Origin: Flavobacteriaceae bacterium
GTDB taxonomy: Bacteria > Bacteroidota > Bacteroidia > Flavobacteriales > Flavobacteriaceae
DNA: 38,486 nucleotides
NCBI GenBank assembly: GCA_947451475.1
Contig: CANFZC010000021.1
Location: forward strand, 1-38,486
Direction of reading: 5' to 3'
A program made the position numbers and the translations under genes. The notes under the pieces were generated by a model. It was not told the DNA's origin. It made no database searches and saw nothing but the letters and a program-made list of their open reading frames with translations. Positions 15,708 through 23,769 of this stretch are shown piece by piece (position 1 is the stretch's first letter; the number at the start of each line of letters is the position of its first letter).

Positions 15708-16940
15708 TTAATTTTTAACTAATTTAATAGTTTGTGTTGCATTTGCAGAATTTACTGTTGCAAAATAAACACCTGAATTTAAATTAGATGCATCTATATT
15801 AATTTGGTTAGAAGCAGTTCCTCTAGTAGATACTACTTTACCTAAAACATCTACAATTTGAATTGAAGTAATTTGAGAGTTATCTTTTGAAGAGAAAGTC
15901 CAACTATCATTTGTAGGATTTGGAAACACACTAAATTTATTATTAGTATAGGTAGCTGCAGACAAACCATCAGAAAATGTCCATTCTCCAGTAGCTCTAT
16001 TAAAGTCAACATTATAAGTTGTACCCCATGGAATGAAGATGTCTCCACCACCACCAGCAACACCGTTTTGTGATATTCCAGTCAAAGCTAAATTATTTGA
16101 TCCATTTCCACCAGCATTACAACCATATTGCGTTGACCAATCATGATTATCTCTAAATTTCAAGTGCATTTCAGTATCAGTCCAATCTCCATTAATTACA
16201 GGAGTCCAGTTTGATAATGTATAGTGAACATTGTCTACGGTTTCAAGATCTAAATCTGTTCCCCAGCCTGATCCTGAAAAGTTACCAATCATACTAACAA
16301 CTACTGGTTCAAAAACATATTCAGCTGGTCCAACTAATGTAGGCATTACAAAATATGTATTGAAAGCTCCAACAGGAACTGGAATAGTACCACCATTTAC
16401 AACTGGTCCGTCAGGGAATGCACCTCCCCATTGGTTCGCTGTTCCTTCTTGATTGAAACTAACATCTCCACCTGCAAAGAATAAACTCTTCTTTGCATAC
16501 GCTATCCCGTTAGAAGTATTCATTTGAACGGGAGCAGCTAAACCACCACCATTTATTTTAATTACAGGATTTGGATTAATACCTGGCGTAAATAAATAAT
16601 CTTTAGTTACCGTGTTATATGTTACATTCCAAAACCCAAGTGTTCCGACAATATTAGAACCTCCGTTAATTGTAACAGTACCACTAGGGAACCCTGGAGC
16701 GGTTGTTCCAGAAGAATAACCACCTGTAGTTTCCCAAGTTCCTGCTTCAGAAAACTTCATATTAGCGTCACCAACAATTTCGAAGTTACTAGCCGTCCAG
16801 TTAACTCCATCTGTAGATGTAAGTGGTAAATTACCTGGTTGGTTCCATCCTCCTGTTCCGGTACCTGTAATAGACACCTGAGCTTTGGCAAAAAAGCCAA
16901 AAATTAAAGCAATAATTAAAAAATGTAGTTTTGTTTTCAT
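15708..16940 (-). CDS. SusE/SusF-like glycan-binding protein with T9SS sorting domain
   Basis: Product of 410 aa. Signal peptide (HFLIIALIFGFFAKAQ) without lipobox. Residues about 20-330 contain repeated beta-rich segments of the SusE/SusF kind (MIGNFSGSGWGTDLDLETVD, WTDTEMHLKFRDNHDWSTQYG, VDFNRATGEWTFSD). The last 75 residues are a T9SS type A sorting domain (KFSVFPNPTNDSWTF, IQIVDVLGKVV, NLNSGVYFATV, TQTIKLVKN). Surface glycan-binding proteins in gut Bacteroides are lipoproteins encoded after susD. Here the gene comes first and the protein would reach the surface through T9SS, whose core genes lie 13 kb away. First gene of the PUL. Confidence 0.88.
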   Translation of the reverse strand: MKTKLHFLIIALIFGFFAKAQVSITGTGTGGWNQPGNLPLTSTDGVNWTASNFEIVGDANMKFSEAGTWETTGGYSSGTTAPGFPSGTVTINGGSNIVGTLGFWNVTYNTVTKDYLFTPGINPNPVIKINGGGLAAPVQMNTSNGIAYAKKSLFFAGGDVSFNQEGTANQWGGAFPDGPVVNGGTIPVPVGAFNTYFVMPTLVGPAEYVFEPVVVSMIGNFSGSGWGTDLDLETVDNVHYTLSNWTPVINGDWTDTEMHLKFRDNHDWSTQYGCNAGGNGSNNLALTGISQNGVAGGGGDIFIPWGTTYNVDFNRATGEWTFSDGLSAATYTNNKFSVFPNPTNDSWTFSSKDNSQITSIQIVDVLGKVVSTRGTASNQINIDASNLNSGVYFATVNSANATQTIKLVKN

Positions 16941-17274
16941 AAATAATAAATTAATGTTTACTAATGTTTTTTTGATAAAAGTTTGTATTTCAGTTGTAAT
17001 TTTAATTAAGGAAAAACTACAATTTCGAACACATTACAATATTAACCTTTGTTTAACTATAACGTTATAATTTAATTACACTTGGTATACGCTAAATTAA
17101 ACGCTCTATACTTTTTTAATTCTTTTATTTTCATAATTAATTCATATTCAATTTACTAAAGAAGAAAAAAAAATACTCATTTTTACAAAAAAACTGTTAC
17201 ATTTGACGAATTGCTTTTGAAAATCAAAAGAAAATTATCATTAAAAATATGTAATTATCAATTTTATAATCATT
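16941..17274. promoter_or_regulatory. Divergent PUL/regulator intergenic region with a palindrome
   Basis: Contains the perfect 12-bp palindrome TATAACGTTATA at 17058-17069, extended imperfectly by TTAA on both sides. It is well placed as an operator for the divergent sensor-regulator. A TACATTTG element at 17198-17205 is a good -7 for the forward regulator gene (no clear -33). I found no equally good element for the PUL side; TAATATTG on the reverse strand near 17038 is one mismatch off. Confidence 0.5.
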
Positions 17275-20196
17275 ATGAGTATAAAATCGCAATATTTAAG
17301 TGCCTTCATAGCATTATTGATTTCTACTTTAAATTTTGGACAAAACCTAACCAAAAGCAAAGACTTAATAACCATACCTACCAAACCAAAAATCGTCACT
17401 TATAACCGTAATGATTTTAAGGCCGACCCTCAATTTTGGGCCATGTGTGAAAATGAAGATGGCTCATTAATTTTCGGCAATAATGATGGCGCTATTGTAT
17501 TTGATGGGGAACATTGGCAACAAATCAATCTACCTAATAACTCATCCATAAGAAGTATACTAAAATCTAAAACAGGAAAAATATATGCTGGTGGATATAA
17601 TGAAATTGGTACTTTACAAAAAAACAGATTAGGAAAATATTTTTATAGATCACTTATCAACGATCTTCATTTGGATGGTAAAAACCTAGAAAATTTATGG
17701 CAAATCCATGAGATTGAAAACCATTTAATTTATCGATCTTTTACGGAATTAATATTGATTACTGGAAATCGAGTGATTCAAATTCCGGCAAATAAATCTT
17801 TTATCTATTCTGAAAAGGTGAACAACAATTACTTTGTTCAAGATTTAGATTTTGGCATTTACAAATTAAGCAATCAAACATTGAAACTAGAACCTTTGTT
17901 TAGTTCCCTTTCAATTGCTAATGAAGACCTAGCCTCCATACTACCTACACCCAACCCCAACCTGATTACCTTAGTAACAAAATCAGGAACTGTATATATT
18001 GGCAACTTAACTTCTAGAGAAATCACCAAACAATATTCCTTGTTTGATGGCATTAAAAATGACCAAATAACAACTGGTATCGTTTTAGATAACGCGGATT
18101 ATATTTTGGGCACACGCAGCTCAAAAGTCATCAAAATAACCCATAATGGACAAATAATTAGAAACAGTGAATTTTTCCCAGGTCTTTCTAATGCCACAAT
18201 ACATTATCTATACCAATCTAAAAACAAGAACATTTGGGTACTTCAGAATAACGGATTAAATCTATTGGATTATAAATCACCGTTTATTTCTATTTTCGAC
18301 CAAGCCTCTGTCTATGACATTTTAGTAAAAGCCGACAAGATCTATTTGGCTACAAATAGCGGGGTCTATTACTCAACATACAGTACACCAATTGAAAATA
18401 GTTTCTTTAATTTTAAAAAAATTGAAAATCTTCAAGGGCAGACATGGGCACTCCAAGATTGTGATCATGATATTTTAATAGCGCATGACAATGGAATTTT
18501 TAAACTAGAAAATGATTTTGCCAAAAAAATTGGAACCATGAATGGGTTTTGGAAATTAACCAAAATTAAAGGTAAGGCGGGTAAGTATTTAGGATCTAAT
18601 TACAACGGTTTGTATTTAATTGAAAAAGAAGGAACTAATTGGACTATAAAACAAAAAATATCAGGATTTGAAGAATCTACTCGAGATATCTTAGCAGATT
18701 ATGAACCGAATACTTATTGGGTTTGCCATGGCTATAAAGGAGTATATAAAATACATATAAACAATGACTATTCCCGTGTGGATGTTGTTGATCATTACAC
18801 CAATAAAAATGGCTTTAAATCGCCTTATAACATCAATGTGTTCAAGTGGAATGAAAAGATAGTATTTACAACAAACAATGGAATTTACACGTACAATGCA
18901 ATAACCAGTAAGTTTGAACCCTACAAAACGCTTAACAACATCTTTGACACCACTAAAAACACACGAAAATTAATTACCAATAAAACAAAAACTTGGTTCA
19001 TTCAGGATGACGAAGCAGGATATTTAATAAATGACAAACCAAACATTCTTAACAAAGATTTATTTCTAAATCTGAAGGGTAGTTTTAATAGAGGAATGGA
19101 AAGTATCTATCCATTGGACAATGATAAGGTATTGTTTGGTACAAACATGGGCCTTTACCTATACCGTACCCACGATATTTCAAATAACAATACGGTACCA
19201 ACACTCATCAGTCAGATTACTTACAGTCAGAATCAAAAATTAAAAAACATAGAAATTAATTCAACAGAAAAAAATATACAGTTTCCAAACAAAACGGACA
19301 TCTTACGATTTGAATTTGCTTCACCAAAAATGATTTCTAGTGCAGAAATCAATTATAGTTACAAACTAGAAAATATTGACGAGAACTGGTCGGGATGGCA
19401 AAAAAACGCCTATAAAGAATATACCCATTTAAGGCCAGGCACCTATAAATTTTATGTAAAAAGCAGAAATCTTGCTGGTGTTATTGGTAAAGAAACTTCA
19501 TTTGAATTTACGATTTTACCAAAATGGTACCAAACCAATCTTGCCATAGTAATCTATCTAATATTGGGTATCTTATTAATAACAATGATCACAAGATATG
19601 TACGTAGAAAAATTGGATATGAACGATTAAAATCTAAACTGGAAATAGAGAAATCCCAACAACTTTTAGAACTAGAACTGGAAAAGCTAAAACTAAAACA
19701 CGATAAGGAAAAAATACAACAGGACAAATTGTTACTGGAGGAAAACATTATAGACAAGAGCAAGGAGTTAGCAAATTACACTTTTCTCCTAAGTCAAAAG
19801 AAAAGTGTATTTAATGAACTACAACAAGATTTAAAATCACTAAGAGAATTATTAAAGAGCGAAGAGTCCAGAAAAAAAATAACCGAGATTTTCCAAAAGA
19901 TTAACCAACATAAGATTGGGGAGGAATACATGGAAATTTTTGATGTTAACTTTGAAAAAATCAATCATGACTTCTTTGAAAAATTAAAAAAACTTGATAC
20001 AACCTTAACTAAGAGAGAATTGCGATTGTGTGCATTTGTCAAAATGGACTTAACAAATAAAGAAATCTCACCATTATTAAATATTTCTATCAGAGGAGTT
20101 GAAAGTGCAAGATATAGAGTTCGCAAAAAACTGAATGTTCAACATGAAGACAATTTTATTTCATTTCTTAATGACTTAAATAATGCTGCGATTTAA
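17275..20196 (+). CDS. Membrane-spanning sensor regulator: propeller, triple-Tyr domain, LuxR-type HTH
   Basis: Product of 973 aa. Signal peptide (SAFIALLISTLNFGQ), then a large periplasmic beta-propeller sensor of two-component-regulator repeats (such as FWAMCENEDGSLIFGNNDGA, SKNKNIWVLQNNGLNLLD). A Y_Y_Y domain follows (INYSYKLENIDENWSGWQ, YTHLRPGTYKFYVKSRN, about residues 680-750), then one membrane helix (about 755-775), a long Lys/Glu coiled coil, and a C-terminal LuxR/GerE-like HTH (LTKRELRLCAFVKMDLTNKE, SIRGVESARYRVRKKL, about 909-955). There is no histidine kinase or receiver, so it is a one-component transmembrane regulator like SusR. The divergent position implies it controls the PUL. 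Confidence 0.9.
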   Translation: MSIKSQYLSAFIALLISTLNFGQNLTKSKDLITIPTKPKIVTYNRNDFKADPQFWAMCENEDGSLIFGNNDGAIVFDGEHWQQINLPNNSSIRSILKSKTGKIYAGGYNEIGTLQKNRLGKYFYRSLINDLHLDGKNLENLWQIHEIENHLIYRSFTELILITGNRVIQIPANKSFIYSEKVNNNYFVQDLDFGIYKLSNQTLKLEPLFSSLSIANEDLASILPTPNPNLITLVTKSGTVYIGNLTSREITKQYSLFDGIKNDQITTGIVLDNADYILGTRSSKVIKITHNGQIIRNSEFFPGLSNATIHYLYQSKNKNIWVLQNNGLNLLDYKSPFISIFDQASVYDILVKADKIYLATNSGVYYSTYSTPIENSFFNFKKIENLQGQTWALQDCDHDILIAHDNGIFKLENDFAKKIGTMNGFWKLTKIKGKAGKYLGSNYNGLYLIEKEGTNWTIKQKISGFEESTRDILADYEPNTYWVCHGYKGVYKIHINNDYSRVDVVDHYTNKNGFKSPYNINVFKWNEKIVFTTNNGIYTYNAITSKFEPYKTLNNIFDTTKNTRKLITNKTKTWFIQDDEAGYLINDKPNILNKDLFLNLKGSFNRGMESIYPLDNDKVLFGTNMGLYLYRTHDISNNNTVPTLISQITYSQNQKLKNIEINSTEKNIQFPNKTDILRFEFASPKMISSAEINYSYKLENIDENWSGWQKNAYKEYTHLRPGTYKFYVKSRNLAGVIGKETSFEFTILPKWYQTNLAIVIYLILGILLITMITRYVRRKIGYERLKSKLEIEKSQQLLELELEKLKLKHDKEKIQQDKLLLEENIIDKSKELANYTFLLSQKKSVFNELQQDLKSLRELLKSEESRKKITEIFQKINQHKIGEEYMEIFDVNFEKINHDFFEKLKKLDTTLTKRELRLCAFVKMDLTNKEISPLLNISIRGVESARYRVRKKLNVQHEDNFISFLNDLNNAAI

Positions 20197-20367
20197 CTTA
20201 TCTTCAAATGATATTTTTAGAACATCAGTGATACAAATCTATTTTCCAAAGGAATTTTGAAATTAAAAGTACGATCCTTCATGATGAAATATATTCGTCT
20301 ATATTAGAAAATATTTCAAATTCCTAATCTATTTTCCTCTTAAAGCTAAAACAGGGCTTATTTATAG

Positions 20368-20441
20368 TACCTTTGCCGCTTTAAAAATGGAGATTAAACC
20401 CATAAAACCAACAAAAGATTGCCGAACACGGCAACTTTTTT
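20368..20441 (+). promoter_or_regulatory. Leader with promoter element and terminator-like hairpin before the KTSC gene
   Basis: TACCTTTG at 20368-20375 is a perfect -7 element. Forty bases on, TTGCCG-AACA-CGGCAA (20419-20434) plus CTTTTTT is a textbook intrinsic terminator that ends 12 bases before the start codon. This could make a small RNA of about 60 bases or an attenuated leader. Confidence 0.55.
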
Positions 20442-20453
20442 ATTTAGTGAATC

Positions 20454-20906
20454 ATGAACATGAAAAAAATTGTTGAGTATAGAACATTACTCGGCGTAAC
20501 AAAGACAGCTACTTTAAAAGAGTTAAAAACTATTTATAGAAACAGCATGAAAGACATTCATCCGGATACTATCGTGGATGACGTTGAACGCCATTTAGCT
20601 GAAGAAAAAAGTAAAGAGATCATTGCGGCTTATCATTTTCTAGTAAGCATTGCACCTGAGACTTTAGAAAAAGATAAAGCGGAATACACTCGTATTACTA
20701 CTAGTACTAATATTGCGGATTTCTATTATGAAAACAGTGTTTTATACATCACTTTTTTAGACGGAAATTCATTTGAATATTTTGGTGTATTACGACCTAT
20801 TTATATTAAAATGGTCAATGCAGAATCACCAAGCCGATTCGCAAGAAGACATATTTATAATGAATATATCTACCGTAGCACTTCAAAACTTGTAGCAAAC
20901 GAATAG
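20454..20906 (+). CDS. J-domain-like plus KTSC-domain protein
   Basis: Product of 150 aa. Residues 9-70 resemble a short J domain (YRTLLGVTKTATLKELKTIY, with the HPD tripeptide at 36-38 and a helix EIIAAYHFL). Residues 85-145 match the KTSC domain (IADFYYENSVLYITFLDGN, YFGVLRPIYIKMVNA, SRFARRHIYNEYIYRS). The J domain would bind DnaK; the role of KTSC is not established as far as I know. ATG 20454 and ATG 20460 are both possible. Monocistronic, bounded by a bidirectional terminator. Confidence 0.75.
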   Translation: MNMKKIVEYRTLLGVTKTATLKELKTIYRNSMKDIHPDTIVDDVERHLAEEKSKEIIAAYHFLVSIAPETLEKDKAEYTRITTSTNIADFYYENSVLYITFLDGNSFEYFGVLRPIYIKMVNAESPSRFARRHIYNEYIYRSTSKLVANE

Positions 20907-20915
20907 GTTATAAAA

Positions 20916-20948
20916 TAAAAAAGTCTTGAAACCACTCAAGACTTTTTT
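20916..20948. terminator. Bidirectional terminator
   Basis: Nine-bp stem AAGTCTTGA/TCAAGACTT (20921-20944), A-rich on the left and T8 on the right. Serves the KTSC gene and the convergent LRR gene. Confidence 0.85.
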
Positions 20949-20982
20949 TTATCAACCAAACAAAATTAAAAAAAAACATTTA

Positions 20983-21837
20983 TTATTCATCAGCGGCAAA
21001 GGCTGAGTTTTTATCTATACTGACTTTTAAAGTAGTAGCAACTCCTTGCTCATTCACCATCGTCATATTTAATGTGTCTAACTTCGATAAGTTTTTAGAA
21101 ACAAATCCGTTGAACATATTGTAAGAAATATTCATTTCTTTGAGATTACGTAATTTTTCTAAGTCAAAAGGCACTGTTCCTTCCATTTTATTTTCAAACA
21201 AGCTTAATGTTTCAAGCGAGGAAAGATTGGCAACTTCTTTTTCTAATTTACCTGTTAATTTATTGCTATTTAAAAGTAATTCTTTTAACGATTTTAATTG
21301 GTAATAAGAAGTAGGAATCGTACCTTCAATTTCGTTATTAAATAGTGATAATGTTTCCAAACCAGCCAAATTACCAACACTAACAGGAAGTACACCTGTT
21401 AATCTATTCATATGCAATTCAATTGATTTAAGGTTTGATGCATTTCCTAATGTTTCTGGAAGCGAACCAGACACTTGATTAAAGGCAATGTTTAGCGTCG
21501 TTAAACTTTTTAAATTTCCAATAGAAGTTGGAATGCTTCCAGAGATAGTGTTTCTGAATAGATTTAACACTTCTAAATTGGTTAAATCTCCGATTTCTGA
21601 AGGTAATTGCCCAACCAAATTATTATTGATTAATTTAATTGAAATTACTTTATCATTTTGGATACCAACGCCATACCACGAAGATACTGGTGATTTCAAA
21701 TCCCATTTATTGGTCCACTGAGTCCCTTTAGTAGCTTTGTATAGTTTTACTAAGGCATTTTTTTCGGCAGGTGAGATCTCTGCAAAAGCAGAAACAGACA
21801 CTAAAACTATAGCTAAGTAGGTAAAAATTGATTTCAT
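20983..21837 (-). CDS. Secreted leucine-rich-repeat protein
   Basis: Product of 284 aa. Signal peptide (MKSIFTYLAIVLVSVSAFA), an N-terminal cap similar to plant LRRNT (EKNALVKLYKATKGTQWTNK, followed by SSWYGVGI), then about eight 24-residue repeats of the plant-specific type with LxGxIPxxIGNLxxLxxLxLxxN (IGDLTNLEVLNLFRNTISG, IGNLKSLTTLNIAFNQVSG and so on), and a short C-terminal cap. Such proteins are frequent in flavobacteria and bind unknown surface partners. No T9SS domain or lipobox, so probably periplasmic or released. Single gene. Confidence 0.85.
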   Translation of the reverse strand: MKSIFTYLAIVLVSVSAFAEISPAEKNALVKLYKATKGTQWTNKWDLKSPVSSWYGVGIQNDKVISIKLINNNLVGQLPSEIGDLTNLEVLNLFRNTISGSIPTSIGNLKSLTTLNIAFNQVSGSLPETLGNASNLKSIELHMNRLTGVLPVSVGNLAGLETLSLFNNEIEGTIPTSYYQLKSLKELLLNSNKLTGKLEKEVANLSSLETLSLFENKMEGTVPFDLEKLRNLKEMNISYNMFNGFVSKNLSKLDTLNMTMVNEQGVATTLKVSIDKNSAFAADE

Positions 21838-21981
21838 AAGATTATTATTTGGGTTTAAGACGAAGTAAAAGTATATACATATACGTTTAAAAACAAAAAT
21901 AATCGACGAAATGCATTTATTTGTACTTTTTTTATAGTTTTATCTTACAATATGCTAATTTAGCATCTAGAAACTATCATG

Positions 21982-21989
21982 TACCTTTG
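21982..21989 (+). promoter_or_regulatory. -7 promoter element of the DUF1761 gene
   Basis: TACCTTTG, a perfect TAnnTTTG match, 60 bases upstream of ATG 22050. No TTG at the usual distance. Confidence 0.5.
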
Positions 21990-22049
21990 AATATAATTTA
22001 AAAAATATTTTTATTTATATTTGATACACTAACCTTAAAACTTATTATT

Positions 22050-22532
22050 ATGAATTTAAATTGGATTGCAATTTTACTAGCAGCCTTGTCGGCACTTGTT
22101 ATTGGTTTTATATGGTATAGCCCAAAAGTATTTGGCACTATATGGCTGAAAGAAATTGGCATGACCGAGGAAGAAATGAAAGGAAGCAATATGTTTAAGA
22201 TGTTGGCAGGGACCTTCATCTATGCTTTCCTAATCTCCTTTATTATTCAATTTCTTGTTATACATCAAATGGGTGCCTATGGAATGATAGGGGGTGACGC
22301 CACTATAGCCAAACCTTCTTTTGCTGCTTTTATGACTGATTACGGGACCGCTTTTAGAACTTTTAAACACGGCGCTTTGCATGGCTTTATGTCGGGCTTG
22401 TTCTTGGCCTTACCTTTAATAGGAACCGGAGCTATGTATGAAAGACGAAGTTTTAAATACGTGCTCATAGCGGGTGGTTATTGGGTAGTTTGCTTTACTA
22501 TCATGGGAGGAATAATCTGTATGATGCAATAA
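22050..22532 (+). CDS. DUF1761-family membrane protein
   Basis: Product of 160 aa with four membrane helices (IAILLAALSALVIGFIWYS at the N-terminus, MLAGTFIYAFLISFIIQFLV, LHGFMSGLFLALPLIGTGAM, YVLIAGGYWVVCFTIMGGI). The signature WYSPKVFGTIW and the central FKHGALHG identify the DUF1761 family. Function unknown. Followed by a strong terminator. Confidence 0.85.
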   Translation: MNLNWIAILLAALSALVIGFIWYSPKVFGTIWLKEIGMTEEEMKGSNMFKMLAGTFIYAFLISFIIQFLVIHQMGAYGMIGGDATIAKPSFAAFMTDYGTAFRTFKHGALHGFMSGLFLALPLIGTGAMYERRSFKYVLIAGGYWVVCFTIMGGIICMMQ

Positions 22533-22551
22533 TTTAACATTTAATTATAGA

Positions 22552-22585
22552 CCAATCGCTCTACATTTGTAGGGCGATTTTTTTT
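22552..22585 (+). terminator. Rho-independent terminator containing a TACATTTG promoter-like element
   Basis: Arms AATCGCTCTAC and GTAGGGCGATT, loop ATTT, followed by T8. The loop region also reads TACATTTG (22562-22569), a perfect -7 element, 23 bases before the next start codon. Confidence 0.7.
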
Positions 22586-22591
22586 AACTGT

Positions 22592-23737
22592 TTGGAAACA
22601 ACAACCTTCAAAATCTATACTTCTCTTTCACAGCTTCCTCCTTCCTGGGATGAAGTTGCAGTTGACAATGCTTTTTTACAGAAGCCTTATTTGACTGTAT
22701 TAGAAAAATCGGCTCCATCCAACATGCAGTGTTTTTACATTGGGATCTATGAGAATACAGCACTCATAGGAGTAGGTTTGGCTCAATATTTAAACATAAG
22801 TAAATTAGAGTCCTTTGGAGAACGAGACAAATGTTTAAAAACCTATATCAGAAATTTTATATTTAAGAACTTCGCTTCTCATGTCCTGTTTTTAGGCAAT
22901 AATATGATTACTGGACAAAATGGTTTTACGTTTATTAAACCTATGGAAAACAAGCAAATCAGCCAAATACTTGTAGATTGCGCCAACGATATTATACAGT
23001 TCTTTAAAAAGCAGCAAATAGCCATACATATAGTGTCCTTTAAAGATTTTTATCAGCATTGTGCCCTGGAAATGAGAGAACATGGTTTTGCGGCAATGTA
23101 TGAATTCAATACCCAACCCAATATGATCCTTGAGCGATCTACAAACTGGAAAAATAACGATGATTACGTTGGGGCCTTTTCCAAAAAATACAGAGACCAA
23201 TATAAAAGAGCACACAAAAAAATTGAAGGGGTTAGTACTAAAGAATTGACTTTGGAGGAAATTATGGCACAAGAAAACCGTATTTACGAACTGTATCATC
23301 ATGTCGCTAAAAATGCCCCTTTCAATACCTTCTTCTTGGCTAAGGATCATTTTTCAACCTTTAAGAAACAATGTGGTGACCGATTTGTTTTGTGTGCGTA
23401 TTACATAGATAACCTACTTGTAGGGTTCCATACTTTACTTTTAAATGGAATCGTTTTAGAGACTTACTTCTTAGGCTATGATGAACAAGTGCAAAAAGAT
23501 AAAATGCTTTATTTAAACATGCTTTATAACATGACCCGATTTGGCATTGAAAACCAGTTTAAAAAAATAATATTCGGAAGGACAGCTCTTGAGATTAAAA
23601 GTTCAATTGGAGCTCAACCTGTTTTTATGACTGGATTTATATACCATACTAATAAAACAATTAACCGATTTATGCCAAAAATATTCCCACGACTGGAACC
23701 TAATATTACTTGGCAGCAGCGTCATCCGTTTAAATAG
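22592..23737 (+). CDS. FemAB/GNAT-like aminoacyl- or acyltransferase, TTG start
   Basis: Product of 381 aa. The C-terminal half resembles the FemAB-like acetyltransferase family (KKYRDQYKRAHKKIEGVSTK, then VLCAYYIDNLLVGFHTLLLNG, LETYFLGYDEQVQKDKMLYLN, KKIIFGRTALEIKSSIGAQP). The family is a tandem GNAT fold linked to peptidoglycan-related or surface-sugar modification in other bacteria. No ATG lies at the N-terminus; the TTG at 22592, just after the terminator T run, gives METTTFKIYTSLSQLPPSWD, a sensible family start. The next ATG would remove 44 residues of the domain. Confidence 0.75.
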   Translation: METTTFKIYTSLSQLPPSWDEVAVDNAFLQKPYLTVLEKSAPSNMQCFYIGIYENTALIGVGLAQYLNISKLESFGERDKCLKTYIRNFIFKNFASHVLFLGNNMITGQNGFTFIKPMENKQISQILVDCANDIIQFFKKQQIAIHIVSFKDFYQHCALEMREHGFAAMYEFNTQPNMILERSTNWKNNDDYVGAFSKKYRDQYKRAHKKIEGVSTKELTLEEIMAQENRIYELYHHVAKNAPFNTFFLAKDHFSTFKKQCGDRFVLCAYYIDNLLVGFHTLLLNGIVLETYFLGYDEQVQKDKMLYLNMLYNMTRFGIENQFKKIIFGRTALEIKSSIGAQPVFMTGFIYHTNKTINRFMPKIFPRLEPNITWQQRHPFK

Positions 23738-23769
23738 TTTATCTCTTTCTTATACGGGCTATACTTGAA

